Shown here in pieces: positions 7,860 through 15,406 of a stretch of 33,923 nucleotides of DNA (positions are counted from its first letter, which is position 1; each line of letters begins with the position of its first letter). The notes below the pieces were generated by a model. The model was not told where the DNA came from, ran no database searches, and saw only the letters and a program-made list of their open reading frames with translations. The DNA comes from DASRPD01 sp035646535 (GTDB lineage: Bacteria; Actinomycetota; Acidimicrobiia; IMCC26256; JANYLB01), in assembly GCA_035646535.1 (NCBI GenBank), contig DASRPD010000069.1, forward strand, positions 1 through 33,923. Direction: 5' to 3'. The translations under genes and the position numbers were made by a program.

Positions 7860-8552
7860 ATGGGTGAAGCAGTCGAGTTCTCAGCCAACGGTGATACCGC
7901 GCACGGCTATGTCGCGCGCCCTGCTTCGGGCACCGGCCCCGGTGTGATCGTGATCCAGGAATGGTGGGGCCTCGTCCCCCAGATCAAGGGTGTCTGTGAC
8001 CGGCTGGCGGCCGAAGGTTTCGTCGCCCTGGCGCCGGACCTGTTTCACGGCGACATCGCCGAGCACACCGAGATGGACAAGGCGGGCCGACTCATGAGTG
8101 AGCTGCCGCCGGACCGTGCGGCGCGTGACATGAGCGCCGCGGTCGACTACTTGCTCGGTCTGGACGGCGTGACCGGAGAGGCAGTGGGTGTCGTCGGGTT
8201 CTGCATGGGCGGGATGTTGAGCCTCGTTCTGGCGGCAAACGAGGGCGATCGGATCGCGGCGGCGGTGCCCTTCTACGGCGCCCCGCTCGGCGACGCCGCA
8301 CCCGACTGGTCGGGGCTCACCGCCGCGGTGCGAGGCCACTTCGCCGAGAATGACGACTTCTTCCCGCTAGAGGCTGTCTTGGAGCTGGAGTCCAGCCTCC
8401 GATCCCAGGGCAAGGACGTCACCTTCACGGTGCATCCGGACACGGGTCACGCGTTCGCGAACGAGCAGAACCCGCTCGGCACCCACGATCGAGACGCCGC
8501 GGCCAGGGCCTGGGTACACAGCATCGAGTTCCTCCACGCCCAGCTCGGCTGA
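7860..8552 (+). CDS. Dienelactone hydrolase family protein
   Basis: A 230-residue alpha/beta hydrolase of the dienelactone hydrolase family. The catalytic nucleophile is Cys115 in GFCMGG, the acid Asp165 or Asp166 in HFAENDDFFP, and the base His197 in DTGHAF. Glu34 in VIQEWWG is the residue that in this family holds the cysteine in its resting state. Length matches ClcD-like enzymes. In aromatic degradation the family opens dienelactones; homologues outside such pathways have other ester or lactone substrates. No ring-cleavage gene is nearby, so the substrate is unknown. ATG 7860 is supported by a TATCGT element 7 nt upstream. A CoA-transferase follows after 50 nt on the same strand. Confidence 0.9.
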   Translation: MGEAVEFSANGDTAHGYVARPASGTGPGVIVIQEWWGLVPQIKGVCDRLAAEGFVALAPDLFHGDIAEHTEMDKAGRLMSELPPDRAARDMSAAVDYLLGLDGVTGEAVGVVGFCMGGMLSLVLAANEGDRIAAAVPFYGAPLGDAAPDWSGLTAAVRGHFAENDDFFPLEAVLELESSLRSQGKDVTFTVHPDTGHAFANEQNPLGTHDRDAAARAWVHSIEFLHAQLG

Positions 8553-8602
8553 GCCGCGCCCGAAGACCGCCTCGGAGCCCGCCGATCAGGAGATGTGTTG
8601 AG

Positions 8603-9910
8603 GTGACTGCGCGACATCGTCAACCGATGGCCATGGGACAGGCAGTCGCCGCAGTCCGGCCGAGCGACAGCCTCGGCATCCCTCTCGGCCCGGGTCAGCC
8701 CGGTGGGTTCCTGCACGCGCTCGGCGAACGGGAAGACTGGGAAGAGCTCACCGTGTTCGGCGCGCTGCTCGGTGACCTCTACGCGGTGTTCACCCGACCG
8801 AACGTGCGCTACCTCAGCGGCTTCTTCGGACCGGCCGAGCGGTTCCTACGCGATTCCGGAGCGAACGTCGAGTTCATACCGGCTGACTTCCGCCGCTTCA
8901 TCCCGGTGGCCGAGCGGTTGGCACCGCGCGTGGTGGCGACCGTGGCAGCACCACCCGACGAGCACGGGAACCTCAGCCTCTCACTCCACGCGGGTGCGAC
9001 CGTCGGCGTGTTGCACGAGGCCGGGGCCGATCCGGACCGCCTGCTCGTCGTCGAGATCAACCCGAACTGTCCCCGGACCTTCGGACTGCCACCGTCGCAC
9101 TGGCACGCGATTCACCTCGACGAGGTCGACCTGTTGGTCGAGAGCGACCGCGCCCTGTTGACCATCGAGGAGGCACCGCCCACTGGCATCGAGACCACGA
9201 TCGCCGAGTACGCCCTGGAGTTCGTGGCCGAGGGCTCGACCCTTCAGACCGGGATCGGCGGCATCCCTTCGATGGTCGTGAGCCTCCTCGCGGCGCGAGG
9301 CGGCGGGGACTACGGCGTGCACTCCGAGATGTTCACGACCGGGCTCATGGAGCTCCACCGGGCCGGCAAGGTGACCAACCGGCGCAAGGGCGAGTTCGTG
9401 GGCTACTCGGTCACGACGTTCGCGGCCGGTACGCCCGAGCTGTACACATGGCTCGACGGCAACGACGCAGTTCGCTTCCTGCCAGTGGACATCGTCAACT
9501 CACCCCACCTCATCGCCGCCAACCACGCCATGGTGACGATCAACGGAGCGCTCGCAGTCGACCTCTGGGGCCAAGCCGCGGCCGATTCGATGCACGGTCG
9601 GCAGTTCTCCGGCATCGGTGGTCACGAGGACTTCGTGGCCGCCTCCACATACGAGCTCGAGGACCGATCCCTGCTGTGTCTTCCGTCCACTGCGGTGATG
9701 GCGGGCGAGACCGTCTCCCGGATCTGCGACGCGCTGCCGCCGGGTGCGACGGTGACGACGCCTCGCCACCAGCTCGACGTCGTGATCACCGAGTACGGGA
9801 TCGCCGAGCTACGGGGTCGCACCGTGCGCGAGCGCGCCCTCGCACTCGTCGAGATCGCCCACCCTGACTTCCGCGCCGCCCTCCTCGCCGCCGCCTCCTG
9901 CCTCGGCTGA
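8603..9910 (+). CDS. Acetyl-CoA hydrolase/transferase (4-hydroxybutyrate CoA-transferase-like)
   Basis: A 435-residue family I CoA-transferase with the two-domain acetyl-CoA hydrolase/transferase layout. Residues TGIGGIP (216-222) form the CoA-binding turn, and Glu242 in GVHSEMFT is the expected catalytic glutamate that becomes the glutamyl-CoA thioester. The C-terminal half contains FSGIGGHEDFV and VITEYGIAELRGRTVRERA, both hallmarks of the family. It would move CoA between acetyl-CoA and a carboxylic acid such as 4-hydroxybutyrate, or hydrolyse acetyl-CoA. GTG 8603 follows AGGAG at 10 nt spacing. An in-frame ATG at 8627 is a possible alternative. It stands last in a plus-strand run and faces a convergent hydrolase across a hairpin. 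Confidence 0.88.
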   Translation: MTARHRQPMAMGQAVAAVRPSDSLGIPLGPGQPGGFLHALGEREDWEELTVFGALLGDLYAVFTRPNVRYLSGFFGPAERFLRDSGANVEFIPADFRRFIPVAERLAPRVVATVAAPPDEHGNLSLSLHAGATVGVLHEAGADPDRLLVVEINPNCPRTFGLPPSHWHAIHLDEVDLLVESDRALLTIEEAPPTGIETTIAEYALEFVAEGSTLQTGIGGIPSMVVSLLAARGGGDYGVHSEMFTTGLMELHRAGKVTNRRKGEFVGYSVTTFAAGTPELYTWLDGNDAVRFLPVDIVNSPHLIAANHAMVTINGALAVDLWGQAAADSMHGRQFSGIGGHEDFVAASTYELEDRSLLCLPSTAVMAGETVSRICDALPPGATVTTPRHQLDVVITEYGIAELRGRTVRERALALVEIAHPDFRAALLAAASCLG

Positions 9911-9963
9911 CCTACCCGGACGGTCGCCGGGTGCCCAGACCCGCGGAAGGCGACGGTGAGTGT

Positions 9964-9998
9964 GGTCACTGGACGCGCGTCTTGAGCGTCGAGTGACC
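9964..9998. terminator. Bidirectional hairpin between convergent genes
   Basis: Arms GGTCACTGGACGC (9964-9976) and GCGTCGAGTGACC (9986-9998) form a 13-position stem with one mismatch and a 9-nt loop. It lies in the 127-bp gap between the convergent CoA-transferase and alpha/beta hydrolase genes, where a two-way terminator is expected. There is no clear T-run on either strand. Confidence 0.5.
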
Positions 9999-10037
9999 GA
10001 ACCCTCGGAGGGGAATCGCGGCCGATGCCGGCTCGGG

Positions 10038-10931
10038 CTAGGAGGCGAACGCGTCGAGGAGGGCGGCCAGCTCGATGGGCCGGTCACCTTGGATGCTGTG
10101 CCCTGCACCCTCGACGACCTCGATCGCCGCATCGGGTCGGCGGCGGCGTAGCTCGGCGACGTCGGCGTCATCGACGACGGGGGAATCGGCACCGCGCGCC
10201 AGCAGCAGCGGCATCGTGGTCGCACCCAGCGTGTCCCACAGTGGGGCGATCTCGGGCCGGCCGGTCACCTCGCTCGCACGGAACCGCTGGTAGCGCCATA
10301 CCCAGCTGCCGTCTTCGCGCTGTACCGCATTGTGCAGGATACCTCGGCGGAGCGAGGATTCGGACCGAGTCGGGTTGAACTCGATCGTGCGGGCCAGGAT
10401 CTCGTCGAAATCGGCGAACGACTCGGGCCCGTCGATGAACGCGGTGATCGATGACGCCTTCTCGTCGTCCACACCGGGAGTCACGTCGACGAGCACCAGC
10501 CGAGGCACGAGTGCGGGCGCGTGGCCCGCCAGCGCGATCGCTGTGAGCCCACCGAGCGACATGCCGGCGACCAGCTCGGCGCGGGGCGCGAGCGCCTCGA
10601 TCGTGGTCGCGATGTCAGCGGCGTTGGCCCCGAGATCGAACGACCCGCCGGCGCCGCCGTCGGAGTGACCGTGTCCTGCCAGATCGAGCGCGAGCAGCGG
10701 CCGCCCGAGGGCCATGGCCACGGTGTCCCACGTGTGGGCGTTCTGGGCGCCGCCGTGCAGGAGCACCAGCTCGGGTGAACGCTCTCCCCACACGAGCGCG
10801 CTCAACCGACGACCCGGCGCGACCTCGATGAGCTCGCGCTGCACGACCGGGGGCCCGTCGTACGGGAGGTCGAACTCGGTCGCGTTCTCGTGGAACAGGC
10901 CGAGCTCGTCGTAGGCCGCGGGGCTCGTCAT
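10038..10931 (-). CDS. Alpha/beta fold hydrolase
   Basis: A 297-residue alpha/beta hydrolase. HGG (59-61) forms the oxyanion hole, the nucleophile elbow is GMSLGG with Ser125, and the catalytic His lies near the C terminus in EGAGHSIQGDRP. DLAGHGHSDGG after the fourth strand is typical of the abhydrolase_1 / haloperoxidase-like branch. ATG 10931 is supported by a TAGAGT -10 element 7 nt upstream; the open frame to 11057 overlaps the divergent ctaA gene. It is a monocistronic gene sharing an 85-bp divergent promoter region with ctaA. Substrate is unknown; ester or epoxide hydrolysis are both possible for this family. Confidence 0.87.
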   Translation of the reverse strand: MTSPAAYDELGLFHENATEFDLPYDGPPVVQRELIEVAPGRRLSALVWGERSPELVLLHGGAQNAHTWDTVAMALGRPLLALDLAGHGHSDGGAGGSFDLGANAADIATTIEALAPRAELVAGMSLGGLTAIALAGHAPALVPRLVLVDVTPGVDDEKASSITAFIDGPESFADFDEILARTIEFNPTRSESSLRRGILHNAVQREDGSWVWRYQRFRASEVTGRPEIAPLWDTLGATTMPLLLARGADSPVVDDADVAELRRRRPDAAIEVVEGAGHSIQGDRPIELAALLDAFAS

Positions 10932-10938
10932 GGCGGTC

Positions 10939-10944
10939 ACTCTA
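10939..10944 (-). promoter_or_regulatory. -10 element, leaderless start of the alpha/beta hydrolase
   Basis: TAGAGT on the minus strand, 7 nt before ATG 10931; part of the divergent region shared with ctaA. Confidence 0.5.
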
Positions 10945-11003
10945 CCGGGGCACAGATCTGGTGGATCGGGCGCTCCGAGCGGTTCCCGCGCGACGGCGGC
11001 GCG

Positions 11004-11009
11004 TACGAT
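11004..11009 (+). promoter_or_regulatory. -10 element, leaderless start of ctaA
   Basis: TACGAT, 7 nt before ATG 11017. It supports that ATG over the longer open frame from 10930. Confidence 0.5.
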
Positions 11010-11016
11010 CGAACCG

Positions 11017-11934
11017 ATGTCCGCACCCAGCCGACGGTTCGCGGTGTCACCGCGCACCTACCGCCACATCAGTCTCGTTGCCGCGTTGTTCATCGCCGTG
11101 ATCATCGTGAGTGGTGCCGCGGTTCGGCTGACCGAGTCGGGCCTGGGCTGTCCCTCGTGGCCGAACTGTGCGCCGGGTCGGCTGACGCCCCGGTCGGCGA
11201 GCGACGTGAACGGGATGATCGAGTTCGTCAACCGGGCGTTCACCGGCCTGGTGTCGCTCGCGGTCATCGTGGCGGTGCTCGGCGCGTGCTTCCGCCGCCC
11301 TTATCGTCGCGACCTGGTGTGGCTCTCCCTCGGGCTCGTCGCCGGGGTGATTGGCCAGATCGTGCTCGGCGGGATCACGGTGCTGGTCGACCTGCATCCG
11401 GTCGCGGTCATGTCGCACTTCTTGTTGTCCATGTTGCTGCTCGCCGACGCGATCGTCTTGTACCACCGAGCGGGTGTCCCTGACGGCGCGGTGGAGCGTC
11501 CGGCGGTCGATCGGCGCATCGTGCGGATGGGTTGGGTGCTGGTGACCGTGGTGAGCGTCGTGGTCGTGACCGGCAGCGTCGTCACCAACACCGGCCCGCA
11601 CGCGGGTGACGCGGAGGCGAAACGCTTCGACCTCTACCTACCGTCGGTCGCGCGGGCCCATGCCGGGTCGGCCATCGTGTTGCTCGTTCTGATCCTGGTG
11701 GTGGGCTTCGTTGCCTTCCGATTTGGTGTGCCACACAGGCTGGAGCGCGGCCTCACCGTGCTGTTCGCAGTTGTCGTCGCCCAAGGAGCAATCGGCTACA
11801 TCCAGTACTTCAACGGTGTCCCGGCGTTGCTCGTCGGTTTCCACGTCGCCGGTGCGACCGCCGTATTTGCCGCGACACTGGCGTTCGCGCTGTCGACCTA
11901 CCGCCCGGTCCCTGCCTCGGAGGGCGCGGCGTAG
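11017..11934 (+). CDS. ctaA: Heme A synthase (COX15/CtaA)
   Basis: A 305-residue membrane protein with eight predicted transmembrane helices in two four-helix halves. It converts heme O to heme A for aa3-type cytochrome oxidase. The first loop has the Cys pair GLGCPSWPNC (Cys45, Cys51), as in Bacillus CtaA. Expected ligands are His134 (VMSHF), His215 (RAHAG) and His276 (GFHVAG), with catalytic Glu69 in IEFVNR. The fourth histidine is replaced: position 72 is Asn where B. subtilis has His60. From memory this Asn occurs in other actinobacterial CtaA proteins. ATG 11017 is favoured by a TACGAT element 7 nt upstream. The heme O synthase gene ctaB lies at 25500-26465. Only 4 nt separate the stop codon from that of the convergent desaturase. 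Confidence 0.92.
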   Translation: MSAPSRRFAVSPRTYRHISLVAALFIAVIIVSGAAVRLTESGLGCPSWPNCAPGRLTPRSASDVNGMIEFVNRAFTGLVSLAVIVAVLGACFRRPYRRDLVWLSLGLVAGVIGQIVLGGITVLVDLHPVAVMSHFLLSMLLLADAIVLYHRAGVPDGAVERPAVDRRIVRMGWVLVTVVSVVVVTGSVVTNTGPHAGDAEAKRFDLYLPSVARAHAGSAIVLLVLILVVGFVAFRFGVPHRLERGLTVLFAVVVAQGAIGYIQYFNGVPALLVGFHVAGATAVFAATLAFALSTYRPVPASEGAA

Positions 11935-11938
11935 TCGG

Positions 11939-12838
11939 CTACGCGGATGCCAACGTTTGGCGTCGGTCGCGCGTGCGCTGGGCGACCCGGCCGATCCGAT
12001 CGATGTAGGCGAGCGTGCGATCACGAGCCGCCTCGGCCTCCGGGCTGAGGCCCTCGATCTCGGCGAGGCCCCAGTGGCGGGCCACGACGGGAACGAGGAT
12101 CTGATCGTGGTGGACCGCGAAGTCGTAGATGCCGGCACCGGCGATCCGTTTGGCGTGGGTCGCGAAGTTCGTGATGCCGACGCCGGGCATCGCGAAGTTG
12201 CAGACCCGCTGCTCGATGGCAATGACGACGGTGGAGGGGTCGAGCGTGAGGGCCGCGGTCGCCAGGTCCCGGTAGAAGAGGAAGTGGAGGTTCTCGTCCG
12301 CCGCGACCCGCGACATGATTGCTTCGCCGACCGGATCGTCGATGAGCTGACCCGTGTTGCGGTGCGCGATCCGGGTGGCGAGCTCCTGGAGCGTGACGTA
12401 CACGAGCCCGTCGATCGCGGATTCGGTCACGGGTGCCACTCCATCGGAGACTTGCTGCATCCGGGCCCGCTCCAGCCCGACCGGATCGATTGCTCGCGTC
12501 ACGGTCAGGTAGTCGCGCAGCACGATCGAGTGCCGGCCTTCTTCGGCGGTCCAGCGTTGTGCCCACGTCCGCCACGCGTCGGAGGTGTCGAACCCGCTCA
12601 CCTCGCGGAAGTAGTACGGCAGGTTGTCCTCGGTGAGCAGGTTCACCAAGAGCGCACTCCGCACGGCCTCGCTCATCGGCGACTGGTCGGGATTCCACAC
12701 CTCGTCGGGTTGGAAATCTCGGCCACGCGAGTACGGCACCATCTCATGGGGGAACCACTCCTTGGCCGTGCGCATGTGGCGGTCGACCAAGTCGGAGACG
12801 ACGGGATTCAGTTCCTGGATCAGGGCAGTGGCGTCCAT
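11939..12838 (-). CDS. Acyl-ACP desaturase (ferritin-like di-iron)
   Basis: A 299-residue soluble fatty-acid desaturase of the type 2 (acyl-ACP, stearoyl-ACP/DesA-like) family. The di-iron site has the usual two half-sites: Glu70 (LTEDNLPYY), Glu100 and His103 (EEGRH), Glu152 (LQELATRIAHRNTG), and Glu182 with His185 (DENLH). It would introduce a double bond into acyl-ACP using O2 and electrons from a ferredoxin or flavoprotein. No reductase is adjacent. ATG 12838 has a TAGGCT element 6 nt upstream and a 20-bp palindromic operator candidate overlapping it, so expression is probably repressed by a TetR-type regulator encoded elsewhere. It lies 13 nt after the trehalose-synthase-like gene but has this separate promoter. 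Confidence 0.9.
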   Translation of the reverse strand: MDATALIQELNPVVSDLVDRHMRTAKEWFPHEMVPYSRGRDFQPDEVWNPDQSPMSEAVRSALLVNLLTEDNLPYYFREVSGFDTSDAWRTWAQRWTAEEGRHSIVLRDYLTVTRAIDPVGLERARMQQVSDGVAPVTESAIDGLVYVTLQELATRIAHRNTGQLIDDPVGEAIMSRVAADENLHFLFYRDLATAALTLDPSTVVIAIEQRVCNFAMPGVGITNFATHAKRIAGAGIYDFAVHHDQILVPVVARHWGLAEIEGLSPEAEAARDRTLAYIDRIGRVAQRTRDRRQTLASA

Positions 12839-12844
12839 CCGGCC

Positions 12845-12850
12845 AGCCTA
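12845..12850 (-). promoter_or_regulatory. -10 element of the desaturase gene
   Basis: TAGGCT on the minus strand, 6 nt before ATG 12838, giving a leaderless start. It overlaps the operator-like palindrome by two bases. Confidence 0.5.
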
Positions 12851-12868
12851 CCTACTGGTCGGTAGGTA
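12849..12868. promoter_or_regulatory. Candidate TetR-family operator at the desaturase promoter
   Basis: Arms TACCTAC (12849-12855) and GTAGGTA (12862-12868) form a perfect 7-bp inverted repeat with a 6-bp centre. Size and shape match operators of TetR/FadR-type lipid regulators in actinobacteria. It overlaps the -10 hexamer, where a bound repressor would block transcription, and it also covers the stop codon of the upstream gene at 12852. Confidence 0.5.
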
Positions 12869-14318
12869 CCGTCGGATCGCGTGCCGGCTCGAGGTCGGTG
12901 GCGAGGGCCATCCCGATGACACTGGCCCATTGTGCCAGGTGGCGGTCTGCGAGGAACTCGTCAATGACGCGTTGGCGGGCGTTACGCCCCAGCCGGGCCG
13001 CTTCGATCGGGTCCGAGAGCACGCGGCGCAGCGCCCCCGCGAAGGCCTCGAGGTCGTGGGGGTCCACGAGGTAGCCGGTCTCGCCGTCGATGATCTGGTT
13101 GACGATCCCACCGACCGCGCCGGCCACGACCGGTCGTTCCTTCCACATCGCCTCGGCGACGGTGAGCCCGAAGCCTTCGGCGATGCTCTTTTGGGCCACC
13201 ACCGTCGCGTGGCGCTGCAGCGCGTTGACGATCGCGGCGGCCTCATCGGCATCGGCCATCGGAATACACGCCAGGTGGACCCGCGAGCGGGTGGAGTGCG
13301 GAAGCGCGCGCCACTCGCGGATGCAGCCGTCGAGCACGTGGGCGGCCTCCGGATCGTCGGCGACGCCATGGACACTGGGTCCTGCAAGCACGAGGTGCAC
13401 ACCCGTCAGATCACCGAGGTACTCGGCGAACGACCGCATGACGCCGGGCATGTCCTTCATCACATCCCAGCGGGAGGCTTGGACCACCAACGGCGCGTCC
13501 GGCGGTGGGGGTGGCCCGGTCTGGAGGATGTCGGCGTGGCGATTGATTCGACCCGGCGTGCCGTCCCGACGGGTGAAGGAGACGTTCGGCGGTTGACCGC
13601 CGCCGTCGACCAATCCGGCGTACTGGAGCACTCCCACAGCCTGGTCCCGCGTCATCTCCTCGTTCTTGGCGCAGAACGGATCGATCGAAGGGGGGATCAC
13701 GATCAGCCGGTCCTCGGGCACCCAGTGAGGAGCGAACTCGGCGCGGGAGAACACGAAGGACCCGACGTGGCCGATGTAGCGGCGCAGGAAGCTCCACGCC
13801 GAACGCGAGTGGTCGTTGGGAACGTCGACCCCGACGTGACACCGCCACACCACGCTCAGCCCCGCGGCGCTGAGCACCGGCGCCAGCCCCGCGGTCTGCG
13901 GGTCGTGCAGGATGGCGACGTCGCCGGGGCGCAGCAGGATCTGGAGCTCGGGGGCGTTGGCGTGCAGCGTGGCTTCGTAGACGCGGTGCTCCGCCGGTCC
14001 GAGGTCACCGCCGTCGCCCGCACCGCCGTACAGGCGATTGTGGATGCGTTTCGTGATGGCGAAGAAACGAGGGTCGCCGTTGATCGCAACCCAGCGGGTA
14101 TCGACCCCGGCCCCGCGGGCGTAGGCGAGGAGGCCCTGGAGCAGCTCGGCGACCCCGCCACCGGCGGCGGTCGAGTTCACGTTCAACACGATTCGCCCGG
14201 CAAGCGCATCGCGCGCGGCCGAGGCGACCTCGTCGAACCGAGCGAGCCGTTCCGCGCCGATGAGTTGCGCGAGTCGGTGGGGTTCGACGGCCTGGATGTC
14301 GACCTCTTGCAGCTTCAC
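12852..14318 (-). CDS. Trehalose synthase-like GT4 glycosyltransferase (TreT-like)
   Basis: A 488-residue glycosyltransferase similar to trehalose glycosyltransferring synthase (TreT), which joins NDP-glucose and glucose to trehalose. Seen: NVNSTAAGGGVAELLQG near the N terminus (phosphate/acceptor loop), VAILHDPQTAGL and VWRCHVGVD in the first Rossmann domain, VVQASRWDVMKDMPGVMR at the start of the second, and the GT4 E-x7-E motif in EGFGLTVAEAMWKERP. GTG 14318 is chosen: it has AAAGGCGGAAG upstream and starts VKLQEVDIQAVEP, like relatives. An in-frame ATG at 14369 would add 17 residues, but that stretch has weak third-position GC and no ribosome-binding site. It is divergent from the exonuclease at 14438. 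Substrate specificity is inferred from similarity. Confidence 0.82.
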   Translation of the reverse strand: MKLQEVDIQAVEPHRLAQLIGAERLARFDEVASAARDALAGRIVLNVNSTAAGGGVAELLQGLLAYARGAGVDTRWVAINGDPRFFAITKRIHNRLYGGAGDGGDLGPAEHRVYEATLHANAPELQILLRPGDVAILHDPQTAGLAPVLSAAGLSVVWRCHVGVDVPNDHSRSAWSFLRRYIGHVGSFVFSRAEFAPHWVPEDRLIVIPPSIDPFCAKNEEMTRDQAVGVLQYAGLVDGGGQPPNVSFTRRDGTPGRINRHADILQTGPPPPPDAPLVVQASRWDVMKDMPGVMRSFAEYLGDLTGVHLVLAGPSVHGVADDPEAAHVLDGCIREWRALPHSTRSRVHLACIPMADADEAAAIVNALQRHATVVAQKSIAEGFGLTVAEAMWKERPVVAGAVGGIVNQIIDGETGYLVDPHDLEAFAGALRRVLSDPIEAARLGRNARQRVIDEFLADRHLAQWASVIGMALATDLEPARDPTVPTDQ

Positions 14319-14437
14319 GATGCTTCCGCCTTTGATCCTCGGCACACGCCAGGCTTCACCCAACGTCATTCTGCCGCACGCCGCCAGGGCAGTTGGTCCC
14401 GTCTCGCGGCCGCGGCTCGGTGTGAGACGCTGGCTCC

Positions 14438-15322
14438 GTGGACGTCCATCTCGTCGACGGAACCTATGAGCTGTTCCGGCATTATTTCGCGCTGCCCAGC
14501 CATGTCGATGGCGGGGGAGTCGAGGTCGGCGCGGTACGGGGCGTCATCGGATCGGTGCTGAACCTGATGGAGGAGGGCGCGACCCACGTTGCGGTCGCGA
14601 CGGACCATGTCGTCGAGTCGTTCCGCAACGAGCTGTGGGACGGCTACAAGTCCGGCGAAGGGATCGAACCTGACCTCCACGGGCAGTTCCCACTGCTCGA
14701 GCAGGCCCTCGAGGCCATGGGCGTCGTGGTGTGGCCCATGGTGGATCTCGAGGCCGATGACGGGCTCGCGAGCGGCGCGCACGTCGCGGGGCGCGACGAT
14801 CGGGTGGGTCAGGTGATCATCTGCACGCCCGACAAGGACCTTGCCCAGTGCGTGTCGGGCCGCCAGGTCGTGCAGCTCGACCGGCGCAAGCGCGTGGTGA
14901 TGGACGAAGCCGGGGTGGTGGAGAAGTTCGGCGTGCTGCCGGAGTCGATTCCCGACTACCTCGCGCTGGTCGGTGACAGCGCCGACGGGTTCCCCGGCCT
15001 GCCGGGCTGGGGCGCCAAGTCCGCCGCGGCGGTGCTGGGGAGATACCGCCACCTGGAACAGATCCCCGCGCACGTCGACGCGTGGGACGTGACGGTCCGC
15101 GGCGCGACCAAGCTGGCGGCGAGCCTCGCCGAGGGGCGGGATGCGGCCGAGCTGTTCCGCAACCTCGCGACCTTGCGGATCGACGCTGACGTCGGACGGG
15201 TCGACGATTGGCGGTGGGACGGGGCAACCCCCGCGTTCGCCGCATGGACCGACCGCCTCGGCGCGCCGCGGCTGGTCGCGCGCACAGACACGCTCGCGAG
15301 GACTCGGGAGGACACGACATGA
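14438..15322 (+). CDS. Stand-alone 5'-3' exonuclease (FEN/Pol I N-terminal type)
   Basis: A 294-residue nuclease homologous to the N-terminal 5'-3' exonuclease domain of DNA polymerase I, with no polymerase part. Metal-binding acids are Asp7 (HLVDG), Glu105, Asp107 and Asp108 (DLEADDGLAS), Asp132 and Asp134 (TPDKDLAQCV), and Asp180 and Asp183 (GDSADGFPGLPGWGAKSA). The last segment continues into the helix-3-turn-helix DNA-binding element. It probably removes RNA primers or flaps in replication and repair. GTG 14438 gives the expected MDVHLVDGT start. The stop codon overlaps a following 23-residue ORF as ATGA, and an SDR gene comes after that. Confidence 0.87.
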   Translation: MDVHLVDGTYELFRHYFALPSHVDGGGVEVGAVRGVIGSVLNLMEEGATHVAVATDHVVESFRNELWDGYKSGEGIEPDLHGQFPLLEQALEAMGVVVWPMVDLEADDGLASGAHVAGRDDRVGQVIICTPDKDLAQCVSGRQVVQLDRRKRVVMDEAGVVEKFGVLPESIPDYLALVGDSADGFPGLPGWGAKSAAAVLGRYRHLEQIPAHVDAWDVTVRGATKLAASLAEGRDAAELFRNLATLRIDADVGRVDDWRWDGATPAFAAWTDRLGAPRLVARTDTLARTREDTT

Positions 15323-15390
15323 ACGGCGATCTCACCGAAGCGATGGCGGCGTTCCTCGAGCAGCGCCCGGCCCGCTTCGAAGACGACTGA
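15319..15390 (+). CDS. Tiny ORF translationally coupled to the exonuclease gene
   Basis: A 23-residue ORF beginning at ATG 15319, which overlaps the exonuclease stop codon as ATGA. The start is MNGDLTEAMAAFLEQRPA and the end is acidic (FEDD). Third codon positions are G or C in 19 of the 22 sense codons after the ATG, as strongly biased as in real genes here, so it is a better candidate than chance. It could form one amphipathic helix. It ends 16 nt before the SDR gene at 15407, whose GGAGAG ribosome-binding site lies in that gap, so it could also act as a coupling leader. I recognise no family. Confidence 0.45.
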   Translation: MNGDLTEAMAAFLEQRPARFEDD

Positions 15391-15406
15391 GCGAGGAGAG
15401 CGCAAC

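Noticed and set aside
12624..14561. 645-codon plus-strand open frame
   Set aside because: Antisense to the trehalose-synthase-like and desaturase genes, both of which have catalytic motifs. No motif in this frame.
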